A DNA stretch of 7,869 nucleotides from Desulfofustis sp. (lineage in GTDB: Bacteria; Desulfobacterota; Desulfobulbia; Desulfobulbales; Desulfocapsaceae): contig JAQYVS010000102.1 in the NCBI GenBank assembly GCA_030145365.1, forward strand, positions 1 to 7,869, given 5' to 3'. Made by a program: the position numbers and the translations under genes. The notes below the pieces were generated by a model, which saw only the letters and a program-made list of their open reading frames with translations, made no database searches and was not told the origin of the DNA. Shown here piece by piece: positions 1 to 6,264 of this stretch (position 1 is the first letter of the stretch; every line of letters begins with the position of its first letter).

Positions 1-615
1 TACTGCTCGAGCATCAGGATCATCAACTCCAGAGATAACCGGTATCGACGGTTTAATAATGCCCGCTTTTTCAAAGGCAACTTCTGCAATATTGCTGCCC
101 AGATACTGCTCATGATCCATGCTGATGGAGGTGATAACCGAGATCAGGGGGATGACTACATTGGTGGCATCAAGCCTACCGCCCATTCCCGTCTCAAGAA
201 TCATCAAATCACACTCATTTTCAGCAAACCACAGAAACGCCAGGACCGTTGTACATTCAAAATATGTGATTTTACAGCCGCCGAGGCTTGCTCGAATGGT
301 CTCCATCAACCGGGTGAAATCTTCTTTGCTGATGTATTCATCATCGATTCTGAATCGTTCACGTACCGAGCTCAGATGCGGTGAGGTGTAGAGGCCGGTT
401 TTATAACCTGCTCCCGTCGTAATGCTTCGCAGCGTTGCGCAAACCGAGCCCTTGCCGTTGGTTCCGGCCACATGGACAGCCGGGCATTTCAATTCCGGCG
501 AACCCAGGGCGCCGAGGGTTGAGCGTATCGAATCAAGGCCCAGCTTTATTTTATGCATCTGCAGATCGTCAAGATACGTGCAGGCGTCTTCATAGGTAAG
601 AATTGGTTTAATCAC
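1..615 (-). CDS. folC: Folylpolyglutamate synthase / dihydrofolate synthase, N-terminal half (cut by left window edge)
   Basis: FolC is a cytoplasmic Mur-ligase-family enzyme that uses ATP to add glutamate to dihydropteroate or to (poly)glutamyl folates. I translated this strand by hand: 205 residues are visible, without a stop or frameshift, and the usual length is about 420-430, so roughly half is present. Visible motifs are the P-loop HVAGTNGKGSV (about 48-58), YTSPHL (76-81), ETGMGGRLDATN (141-152), MDHEQYLG (166-173) and FEKAGIIKP, whose K183 sits where the family has its carbamylated lysine. The GTG start at 615 fits the family N-terminus (ILTYEDACTYLDDL), but no Shine-Dalgarno sequence precedes it. 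It begins 14 bp after the helicase stop on the same strand, so the two are probably co-transcribed. The family assignment is very secure; the exact start is less so. Confidence 0.96.
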   Translation of the reverse strand, partial: MIKPILTYEDACTYLDDLQMHKIKLGLDSIRSTLGALGSPELKCPAVHVAGTNGKGSVCATLRSITTGAGYKTGLYTSPHLSSVRERFRIDDEYISKEDFTRLMETIRASLGGCKITYFECTTVLAFLWFAENECDLMILETGMGGRLDATNVVIPLISVITSISMDHEQYLGSNIAEVAFEKAGIIKPSIPVISGVDDPDARAV

Positions 616-629
616 GATTGTAGGAATGG

Positions 630-2789
630 TTATGAGTCAATAATGGTCAATCTGGCATAATCGAGATGCAGTGTTTTCATGCCGTGACGGTCGAAAGCCA
701 CATCCAGGGTTCTCGGCGGTGTGGTTTTATGTACGGTGCCGGTACCGAAAAATGGATGATTTACTCTGCAGCCTCTGGCAAAATCCGCCAGCGCCGCTTT
801 CTTTTTCTTTAGCCTTGGAGCGGGTCGAGATAACTTCCGGGACGAGGGAAAACGGAACCCACTGGTATTCTCACTGGCCGTTTTAATCACCTCATAACAG
901 CCCGGCGATAACTCAGCAAGAAACGGTGACATCCCAACCCGTTTAAATGTTCTGTCAGGCGACATCAACTCTCTGGGGTACGTTAGATAAAGATTTTTCC
1001 TGGCCCTGGTGGCAGCCACGTAGAGCAGTCGTCGCTCCTCCTCCCACTGTTCTCCGGGAAAAGCCGAGGAATGGGGAAATCTGCCATCTGCCAGCCCGAT
1101 TACAAAAACGGCATCCCACTCCAAGCCTTTGGCAGAGTGAATGGTTGACAGCACGAGGGTATCGACATCGTTGGTATAGGCAGTGAGGTCTGACTCGGGA
1201 GGATCAAGCGTCGTGTCGTCAATAAAGCTTTGTAGATCGTCATAGGATGCAATAATTGTCTTCAACTGCTCCAGGTCTTTCTGCCGTTTGGGATAATCAT
1301 CGGGATACAAACGTTCGAAAACCGGCTGATACCATTTGAGTGCGATCTCGCATAAGCGGCTTGGTTTCGCCTCCGAATTGAGCAGGTCTCGATACAATTT
1401 CACCAACCCGTCAAATCCCTGCTTCCAGGTTCTCCCGGCGGGATATGAAGCAAGAGCCGAAAAAGGGTCGTTGGCCACCGATATAGCTGCCGTTATTTTC
1501 TGGGCGGTTTTCGGGCCAACCTTATCTATACTGAGCAGCAGTCGATTCCATGACAGATTGTCGATGGGATTAATCAGCAGCCTGAGCACGGCAAGCACAT
1601 CTTTCATATGGGCCGATTCAGTCAATTTCAGGCCGCCCCGTTTCTCGAACTGAATCGCCCTGCTGGTAAGTTCCAGTTCAAGTTTAAACGAGTGAAACCC
1701 TGATCGGAACAGTACTGCAATTTCATTGAGGTTCATACCTTCTGCCTGTAATTCCTCGATACGGCCCAGGACAAAATCGGCCTCTGAGCGTTCATCGCGA
1801 GCACCGAAGAGAGCCGGCTTGAGCGTTCCATCTATTTTGGTGAACAGGGTTTTGGTATATTTCTCGACTGCTTTGCTGATAATATCGTTGGTCAGACTCA
1901 GGATTGGCTGGGTAGAGCGATAATTTTCCTCAAGTTTTATCACCTTGGTACCTGGAAATACATCCGGAAAACGCATGATATTATAGAAATCGGCACCTCT
2001 GAACGAGTAGATCGACTGGGAATCATCGCCGACCACCATGACGTTGTCATGCCTATAAGCCGCAAGTCTGACAATTTCTGCCTGAATCAAATTGGTGTCC
2101 TGATACTCATCGACCATGATATATTGATAACGCTCAGATATCGTCTCTCTGGCTTCAATATCTTCCGCCATCAAGCGTTTCCAATTGACCAGCAGATCAT
2201 CGTAGTCCATCAGGCCGTGATCGACCTTGAATATCTGATAATGCTTTTGCAGCAGTAGAATATCGTCAGTGAATTCAATGAGATGATTGTATTCATCAAA
2301 AATCAGATCTTCAAGCGACCGGGCTTTGTTCACCGACCCGCTGATCATATTGATGACTGCTCGTTTGGAAGGAAATTTTTTCTTCGGCCCGGATAATTGC
2401 AGTGAGGATTTCAATAAATTGATTATACCCTCGGCATCGCCTCGATCTATTATGGTAAATCCCGAACCGAAACCCAGACGGGTGCCGAATTTGCGCAGAA
2501 GCATATTGGCCACACTGTGAAAGGTGCCTCCGGTTACTCTGCTGCAGCTGTCGCTGATGATCCGGCCTGAACGCCAGAGCATTTCCTGGGAGGATTTTCT
2601 GGTAAAGGTCAGCAAAAGAATGGATTCCGGTTCAATTCCGCTGTTTATCAGATGGGCTACTCGATACACAAGTGTCCTGGTTTTTCCACTGCCCGCTCCG
2701 GCAATAACCAGAACCGGCCCTTTCGTCGTGGAAACCGCCTGGTATTGGGCGTCATTAAGTTCTTCTTGGTATGATGAATGCTTAGACAT
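630..2789 (-). CDS. UvrD/PcrA-like superfamily 1 DNA helicase with C-terminal Tudor-like domain
   Basis: A 719-residue ATP-dependent 3'-5' DNA helicase of the UvrD/Rep/PcrA type, expected in repair or in clearing proteins from DNA. All core motifs are visible: Q motif LNDAQYQAV (11-19), Walker A AGAGSGKT (30-37), motif Ia LLLTFTRKSSQEML, motif II DEYQDTN (227-233), motif III GDDSQSIYSFRGAD (254-267), motif IV LEENYRST (286-293), motif V STIHSAKGLEWD (548-559) and motif VI EERRLLYVAATRAR (584-597). After a lysine-rich linker, residues 672-716 (RGCRVNHPFFGTGTVHK..) resemble the Tudor-like end of PcrA/UvrD, which in known cases contacts RNA polymerase. The EMLWR..GGTFHS stretch and SFRGADF suggest a UvrD-like subfamily distinct from E. 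coli UvrD. The ATG at 2789 is chosen because the Q motif begins ten residues later; an upstream in-frame TTG at 2852 would add 21 unlikely, cysteine-containing residues. There is no Shine-Dalgarno sequence. First gene of the pair with folC. Confidence 0.95.
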   Translation of the reverse strand: MSKHSSYQEELNDAQYQAVSTTKGPVLVIAGAGSGKTRTLVYRVAHLINSGIEPESILLLTFTRKSSQEMLWRSGRIISDSCSRVTGGTFHSVANMLLRKFGTRLGFGSGFTIIDRGDAEGIINLLKSSLQLSGPKKKFPSKRAVINMISGSVNKARSLEDLIFDEYNHLIEFTDDILLLQKHYQIFKVDHGLMDYDDLLVNWKRLMAEDIEARETISERYQYIMVDEYQDTNLIQAEIVRLAAYRHDNVMVVGDDSQSIYSFRGADFYNIMRFPDVFPGTKVIKLEENYRSTQPILSLTNDIISKAVEKYTKTLFTKIDGTLKPALFGARDERSEADFVLGRIEELQAEGMNLNEIAVLFRSGFHSFKLELELTSRAIQFEKRGGLKLTESAHMKDVLAVLRLLINPIDNLSWNRLLLSIDKVGPKTAQKITAAISVANDPFSALASYPAGRTWKQGFDGLVKLYRDLLNSEAKPSRLCEIALKWYQPVFERLYPDDYPKRQKDLEQLKTIIASYDDLQSFIDDTTLDPPESDLTAYTNDVDTLVLSTIHSAKGLEWDAVFVIGLADGRFPHSSAFPGEQWEEERRLLYVAATRARKNLYLTYPRELMSPDRTFKRVGMSPFLAELSPGCYEVIKTASENTSGFRFPSSRKLSRPAPRLKKKKAALADFARGCRVNHPFFGTGTVHKTTPPRTLDVAFDRHGMKTLHLDYARLTIIDS

Positions 2790-2811
2790 AGGACGGCACT
2801 GTACCACAGCA

Positions 2812-2839
2812 CATATACAGCTGCAACGATGGTTGACAA
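2812..2839 (-). promoter_or_regulatory. Candidate sigma-70 promoter for the helicase-folC pair
   Basis: On the minus strand a TTGTCA box (2834-2839, 5 of 6 to TTGACA) is followed after 16 bp by TATATG (2812-2817, 4 of 6 to TATAAT). Transcription would start near 2805, giving a leader of about 15 nt before the ATG at 2789. The -35 box overlaps that of the rightward promoter by five bases. This is read by eye from consensus only; the spacer is one base short of ideal. Confidence 0.4.
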
Positions 2840-2854
2840 AGGCTTGCAACAATG
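2822..2854. repeat. Direct repeat TGCAACRATG flanking the overlapping -35 boxes
   Basis: TGCAACGATG (2822-2831) and TGCAACAATG (2845-2854) match at 9 of 10 positions and lie 23 bp apart, about two helical turns. They bracket the shared TTGACAA. A more degenerate TACAACGATATG occurs at 2913-2924, across the next start codon. This could be an operator controlling both divergent genes, or chance in a short AT-rich region. Confidence 0.35.
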
Positions 2855-2862
2855 TTTATTCT
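2833..2862 (+). promoter_or_regulatory. Candidate sigma-70 promoter for the 132-residue protein gene
   Basis: A perfect TTGACA (2833-2838) is followed after 18 bp by TATTCT (2857-2862, 4 of 6 to TATAAT). The predicted start near 2869 leaves a leader of about 53 nt, AT-rich, with the 12-bp palindrome AATTATATAATT at 2892-2903 and two TTACAA copies 10 bp apart (2902 and 2912) just before the start codon. The -35 box overlaps the one on the other strand. Confidence 0.45.
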
Positions 2863-2921
2863 TACATCTACTACCTTGGAAAACAACTTTAAATTATATA
2901 ATTACAAACGGTTACAACGAT

Positions 2922-3320
2922 ATGACTGAAGATTCTCTTGCAAAACTATTCAACAGTAAAACGTGTGGTGATCTACTTCCCCCTGGCACCGCCGATGAGT
3001 TTTTCGAAGCACTTTTCGGCGATGCCAGTGAAGGCTCATTCGATCTCGAAGTGGCATATCGCAGCAGCGATTCTAATTCGCTGCGCTTTGAGATTCTGCT
3101 GCACGAAAGACCCAGCCATTGTCTTGCCTGCAATCTTACCTACGGACTTCCTGAGGTGTTCTCAAGACATCCGGTGATTAATATCAATGGAATTGTGGAA
3201 AAAATCGATGCAGTGCTCGGAGATAGAGGAAACACAGGAGGTTGGATTCTCGGCGCAACCAGTGAGCGCAGCCAGTCACTGCACACAATCCCGCTCAATA
3301 TTGAATTTAAAGCGAGTTGA
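2922..3320 (+). CDS. Conserved protein of unknown function, 132 aa, with HCLACN motif
   Basis: I do not know its function. The protein is 132 residues, acidic at the N-terminus and soluble-looking, with no signal peptide or membrane segment. Residues 25-45 (DEFFEALFGDASEGSFDLEV) lead to a predicted beta segment LRFEILL, then the core HCLACNLTYGLPEVFSRHPV (66-85), followed by an amphipathic helix (IVEKIDAVLG) and a final strand TIPLNIEF. The CxxC pair (C67, C70) next to H66 could bind metal or be redox-active, but a single pair proves nothing. From memory, similar short proteins occur in Desulfobacterota, sometimes under the meaningless name 'pancreas/duodenum homeobox protein 1'. The ATG at 2922 is chosen because the open frame upstream (from 2778) covers the promoter region and reads like noncoding sequence. 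No Shine-Dalgarno sequence is present. The gene diverges from the helicase and ends 6 bp from the stop of the convergent diguanylate cyclase. Confidence 0.82.
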   Translation: MTEDSLAKLFNSKTCGDLLPPGTADEFFEALFGDASEGSFDLEVAYRSSDSNSLRFEILLHERPSHCLACNLTYGLPEVFSRHPVININGIVEKIDAVLGDRGNTGGWILGATSERSQSLHTIPLNIEFKAS

Positions 3321-3326
3321 ATCCGG

Positions 3327-4349
3327 CTACCCCGTACTGTAATCAACGGCCACTCTGGAGCGACCTTCAACCTTGGCGTGGTAAAGAAGATCGTCGGTTC
3401 GGTCAAGCCACGATCTCAAGCTCTCTTTTTTGCATACTTCAGCAAGCCCTATTGAAGCACCCAGTTTTATATCATCAGTGGCCCATACCTCAAGGCCCTC
3501 AATCCTTTTAACCAGTCTCTCGGCCAAAATCCGGGCTTGTTCCTTGTCAGTATTGTCAAGGACCAGTAAAAATTCATCGCCACCCATACGAACCAGAAGA
3601 TCGGTTGATCGAACCGCTGAATTGAGGACACGGGCCACCGATTGAAGCACCTCATCTCCTCTCTGATGGCCAAGGTTATCATTGATCTGCTTGAAAAAGT
3701 CGAGATCCAGCGAAAGCATTGTCAATGGAGAGCCATAACGATCAGAGCCGTTCATCATACGGGTAACTCGATCCTCAAAAACCCTGCGGTTGAAGAGCCC
3801 GGTCAGCGGATCGGTGCTTGCCTGTTCAAAAAGATCTTCATATTCGACCCCCCGCTGGAGTGACTCGGCAAATACATTTAATGAATCGTTAACAACCTCG
3901 ATTTCAGCCGGAAATGTTTTACGGTCTTTATTGAAAATCAATAGAATGCTGGTATCTTCAAGAGAATCAAACACCCATTTGTGTCCCAACTGGCCATCGG
4001 AGGCAATAATTCCCTGATGTTTTGCATCTCCATGCTCAATGACCCGTTCGGCAAAGGCAATGGCTCGTCTTCGGCTAGGCCCATGGCCGGAACAGAACAG
4101 ATACTTCTTCTTCTTGGAATAATTATTTAAACCAATCAATTCATGCTCGACAATAGGCATCAGCCAGACTGAATAGGCTTCGATCATCCCTGAAATGCTC
4201 AATACACCTGCAAGCCTGCCGTGCAGCTGATTGATCATATCCAACCGCTCGGACTGCCGCTTGAGTTGATCCAGCTCAAACATGACCTTGCTTATTTCGT
4301 CCACGCGCTTTTGCGGCGGACCGGTTTTATGCTCGGTAAAGCTACCCAT
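3327..4349 (-). CDS. Diguanylate cyclase (GGDEF domain) with N-terminal GAF-like sensory region
   Basis: It makes cyclic di-GMP from two GTP. The GGDEF domain fills the C-terminal half of the 340 residues: DPLTGLFNRR (about 180-189), the metal-binding DLDFFKQIND (215-224), the intact active loop GGDEF (256-260) and an intact inhibitory I-site RSTD (247-250) exactly five residues before it. Activity with product feedback is therefore expected. The N-terminal part (about 15-170) starts with a likely coiled coil (RVDEISKVMFELDQLKRQ) and continues with strand-helix texture like a GAF domain (YLFCSGHGPS.., SILLIFNKD); no membrane segment is seen, so it is probably cytosolic. Its ligand is unknown and GAF is only my best guess. 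The start at 4349 is chosen for the AAAGG 7 nt upstream; ATG at 4352, 4364 or 4418, or TTG at 4472, would lengthen it. It is transcribed alone, convergent with the 132-residue gene and divergent from nagZ. Confidence 0.94.
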   Translation of the reverse strand: MGSFTEHKTGPPQKRVDEISKVMFELDQLKRQSERLDMINQLHGRLAGVLSISGMIEAYSVWLMPIVEHELIGLNNYSKKKKYLFCSGHGPSRRRAIAFAERVIEHGDAKHQGIIASDGQLGHKWVFDSLEDTSILLIFNKDRKTFPAEIEVVNDSLNVFAESLQRGVEYEDLFEQASTDPLTGLFNRRVFEDRVTRMMNGSDRYGSPLTMLSLDLDFFKQINDNLGHQRGDEVLQSVARVLNSAVRSTDLLVRMGGDEFLLVLDNTDKEQARILAERLVKRIEGLEVWATDDIKLGASIGLAEVCKKESLRSWLDRTDDLLYHAKVEGRSRVAVDYSTG

Positions 4350-4356
4350 CATTAAA

Positions 4357-4361
4357 CCTTT
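4357..4361 (-). promoter_or_regulatory. Ribosome binding site deciding the diguanylate cyclase start
   Basis: AAAGG on the minus strand lies 7 nt before the ATG at 4349 and 4 nt before the ATG at 4352. The other candidate starts further upstream (4364, 4418, 4472) have no better site, which is why I favour the shortest form. Confidence 0.4.
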
Positions 4362-4553
4362 CATTCCCGATTTGAAGAATCCAATTCTAGATTTTCTATT
4401 CTGAACATGTTTATTCATATCCAGAACAAAGCAATTTACATGCCAGGCAATAAGAGCATCTGCCAAAGACAAAGAAATGACAAACTTATCTTATTGTTAT
4501 TAGTTAGTTATAATATTTATCACCGAACTACTCTTCGGGGCCTGAAAATTCAT

Positions 4554-4579
4554 TGACAGGCTTTGTCATATTTTTGACA
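4554..4579. repeat. Three phased TGACA/TGTCA boxes upstream of nagZ
   Basis: TGACA (4554-4558), its inverse TGTCA (4564-4568) and TGACA again (4575-4579) start 10 and 11 bp apart, so all face the same side of the helix. The first two form an inverted repeat with a 5-bp spacer. The array ends 13 bp before the candidate -35 box at 4593, where an activator would typically bind. The regulator is unknown. Confidence 0.35.
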
Positions 4580-4592
4580 TTGCAGAAACCGC

Positions 4593-4620
4593 TTTACTGA
4601 CCCGTGAATTACGCTATGCT
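4593..4620 (+). promoter_or_regulatory. Candidate sigma-70 promoter for the nagZ gene cluster
   Basis: TTTACT (4593-4598, 4 of 6 to TTGACA) and TATGCT (4615-4620, 4 of 6 to TATAAT) are 16 bp apart. Initiation near 4627 would give a leader of about 75 nt containing the small hairpin at 4644-4659. The TTGACA boxes further upstream (4553 and 4574) have no fitting -10 box at 16-18 bp, so this pair is preferred. Confidence 0.4.
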
Positions 4621-4701
4621 CCGCTTGCCTTTTCACCTTTTCCCGGTTACATAAAACCGATGGCAAAAAGATACGTGTTATCTGGAAATAATTGAATAAA
4701 T

Positions 4702-5739
4702 ATGGACCTTCGCAGACAGATCGGCAGCCTGTTCATTATCGGATTTACCGGAACAACGTTTTCCCGGGAAGATCTAATCTGTCGGAATATTGTCGAGCAC
4801 GGTCTCGGGGGTGTCATTTTATTCAGTCGCTGCCTCCACGACCCTGCCCTGGCCGGCAATATCACTTCTGCCGATCAATTGACATCCCTAACCGAATCGC
4901 TTCAGAAGCGAGCCGGATCAACGCTCTTTATCGGAGTCGACCAGGAAGGAGGCAAGGTCCAGCGGCTCTCTGCAGGCAACGGTTTCAGTTCAACCAAATC
5001 TGCCGCAGAAATGGGTGTTGATGAAAACCGGGAATTAACCAGGCAAGCGGCCCGGCGAACTGCAGCAATACTCGGTCAGTGTGGAATCAATCTCAATTTT
5101 GCACCGGTGGTTGATCTCAATATAAACCCGGAAAACCCGGTGATTGGCAAAATTGGCCGCAGTTTTTCAGCTGATCAGCAAATAGTTATGAAACATGCGG
5201 CAGCCTGGATTCAAGAACATAGAAAACGAAAAATTCTCAGCTGTGTTAAACATTTTCCCGGACATGGCAGTTCTGCCGGCGACTCACATAAAGGATTTGT
5301 CGATATCAGCTCCAGTTGGCTCGACAAGGAACTGGCTCCATATCGTGGGCTGATTGCAGATGATCTTGTGGATATGGTGATGACGGGTCATCTGTTCAAT
5401 TCCAACCTGGATCCGGATTTTCCGGCTACATTATCTGAAAATACCGTTACCAACCTGCTTCGTGGCGAGCTCGGTTATAACGGCGTGGTAGTCAGCGACG
5501 ATATGCAGATGCGTGCCATAACCGATCACTATCCTTTCAGTGAAGCAATCTGCCGCTCAATAGCAGCCGGAGTTGACATTTTAGTCTTCGGTAACAATCT
5601 TGACTACAATCCTGATATCCTCAGTAAAGCAATTGATGCAGTCATGGTGGGTCTCAAACAGGGAGATGTCAGTGAAGAACGCTTGTTATCTGCAATAACG
5701 AAAGTAGCAAACCTGAAAAAACATCTGGATAAGGCTTAG
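4702..5739 (+). CDS. nagZ: Beta-N-acetylhexosaminidase, glycoside hydrolase family 3 (NagZ)
   Basis: NagZ removes N-acetylglucosamine from muropeptides (GlcNAc-anhydroMurNAc-peptides) taken up during peptidoglycan recycling. The 345 residues match the single-domain Gram-negative form, whose usual length is about 340. Visible features are GVDQEGGKVQRL (78-89), APVVDLN (134-140) and KHFPGHGSSAGDSH (183-196), which fits the NagZ signature with the flexible-loop acid/base pair D194 and H196. VVSDDMQM (263-270) provides the nucleophile, D266. There is no signal peptide or lipobox, so it should act in the cytoplasm. The ATG at 4702 gives the family-typical opening LRRQIGSLFIIGFTG; no Shine-Dalgarno sequence precedes it. 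It is the first gene of a rightward cluster, and its TAG stop directly abuts a possible GTG start of the next gene. In several bacteria the NagZ product signals beta-lactamase induction; nothing here shows AmpC or AmpR. Confidence 0.96.
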   Translation: MDLRRQIGSLFIIGFTGTTFSREDLICRNIVEHGLGGVILFSRCLHDPALAGNITSADQLTSLTESLQKRAGSTLFIGVDQEGGKVQRLSAGNGFSSTKSAAEMGVDENRELTRQAARRTAAILGQCGINLNFAPVVDLNINPENPVIGKIGRSFSADQQIVMKHAAAWIQEHRKRKILSCVKHFPGHGSSAGDSHKGFVDISSSWLDKELAPYRGLIADDLVDMVMTGHLFNSNLDPDFPATLSENTVTNLLRGELGYNGVVVSDDMQMRAITDHYPFSEAICRSIAAGVDILVFGNNLDYNPDILSKAIDAVMVGLKQGDVSEERLLSAITKVANLKKHLDKA

Positions 5740-5748
5740 GTGCAGACA

Positions 5749-6159
5749 ATGAAAGAAAAAACCACCCATGAGGTTGTGGTAGGATATTTTCTGTGGATTT
5801 TCGGTTTCTTAGGTGCCCACCGTTTTTATTACGGTCGACAGATTAGTGGAACAATTTATTTCTTTACCCTCGGTCTGTTTTTTATCGGCTGGTTTATCGA
5901 TCTCTTTTTGATTCCGTCGATGAACCGCGATGCAGATTTCAGATTCATAGAGGGTCCGGTGGACTACAATATCGCCTGGCTGCTTCTCACCTTTTTAGGT
6001 TTTTTTGGAATACATCGGATGTACTGCGGCCGCTGGCTGACCGGAATCGTCTACCTCTGTACGCTCGGACTATTCGGTGTGGGCGTAATTTATGATTTTT
6101 GGACCTTGAACAGTCAGATCAGCTTAATCAATCATGTTTCCGAAAAACAGCGTATCTGA
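5749..6159 (+). CDS. Small membrane protein with two tandem TM2 domains
   Basis: A 136-residue inner-membrane protein made of two TM2 modules. Module 1 (about 9-58) has the helix VVVGYFLWIFGFLG, the turn GAHRFYYG (22-29) and the helix TLGLFFIGWFIDLFLI with D51. Module 2 (about 72-121) repeats this as FLGFFGIHRMYCG (82-94) and TLGLFGVGVIYDFW with D116. Four membrane segments are therefore expected, with the charged segment NRDADFR between modules. The turn motif G.HR.Y.G and the aspartate late in the second helix are the TM2 family hallmarks; the biochemical role of the family in bacteria is not settled. A GTG at 5740 directly after the nagZ stop has AAGG 5 nt before it; the ATG at 5749 has AGG 8 nt before it and is preferred slightly. 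Either way translation is probably coupled to nagZ, suggesting, without proving, a link to the cell envelope. Confidence 0.9.
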   Translation: MKEKTTHEVVVGYFLWIFGFLGAHRFYYGRQISGTIYFFTLGLFFIGWFIDLFLIPSMNRDADFRFIEGPVDYNIAWLLLTFLGFFGIHRMYCGRWLTGIVYLCTLGLFGVGVIYDFWTLNSQISLINHVSEKQRI

Positions 6160-6264
6160 TCAGGCCATTGAATTAAGACTGCAAGCAGCTAAACGTTAAT
6201 TGGCGAGCGTGAACACATAATCTATTGCAGCTAAGCGCCTATCACCCTATTACAAAGCGTATCT
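6149..6264. repeat. Nested direct repeats between the TM2 and DUF493 genes
   Basis: AGCGTATCT occurs exactly at 6149-6157 (in the end of the TM2 gene) and at 6256-6264 (touching the next ATG). Between them GCAGCTAAACG (6185-6195) and GCAGCTAAGCG (6227-6237) match 10 of 11 and are 42 bp apart, four helical turns. I see no hairpin with a T-run in this gap, so the TM2 and DUF493 genes may be read through. A weak TTGCAG (6225-6230) plus TATTAC (6248-6253) pair, 17 bp apart, could start a nearly leaderless DUF493 transcript. Confidence 0.4.

Larger units (their letters stand above)
4350..4701. other. Divergent intergenic region between the diguanylate cyclase and nagZ genes
   Basis: About 350 bp without a convincing gene. 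The part nearest the cyclase (4350-4472) is an open in-frame extension of that gene and could be coding if an upstream start is used. Positions 4480-4530 are very AT-rich. Positions 4554-4579 carry TGACA-type boxes and 4593-4620 a promoter candidate. A small hairpin, CGGTT (4644-4648) with AACCG (4655-4659) and a 6-nt loop, would lie in the nagZ leader. I saw no clear promoter for the cyclase gene and no terminator. Confidence 0.6.

Noticed and set aside
112..391. Overlapping plus-strand open frames opposite folC
   Set aside because: They are complementary-strand shadows: the minus strand here encodes all the conserved FolC motifs, and the plus translations show no family pattern.
2790..2852. 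In-frame N-terminal extension of the helicase from a TTG at 2852
   Set aside because: The added 21 residues are cysteine-rich and unlike any helicase N-terminus, they overlap the promoter candidates, and the ATG at 2789 lies at the right distance from the Q motif.
2778..2921. In-frame upstream extension of the 132-residue gene
   Set aside because: It would overlap the helicase start and both promoter candidates, and the translation (many H, T, Y and L residues without pattern) looks noncoding; the ATG at 2922 starts the patterned protein.
3316..3347. Inverted repeat GTTGA / TCAAC across the convergent stops as a two-way terminator
   Set aside because: The stem is only 5 bp with a 22-nt loop and there is no T-run on either side.
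4440..4475. TGGCAG...TTGCC on the minus strand as a sigma-54 promoter for the diguanylate cyclase
   Set aside because: The GG and GC elements are about four bases too far apart for the -24/-12 pattern.
4660..4695. 11-codon open frame (MAKRYVLSGNN) ending 6 nt before the nagZ start, as a possible leader peptide
   Set aside because: It has no ribosome binding site, no run of regulatory codons and no alternative hairpins nearby; frames this short are common by chance.
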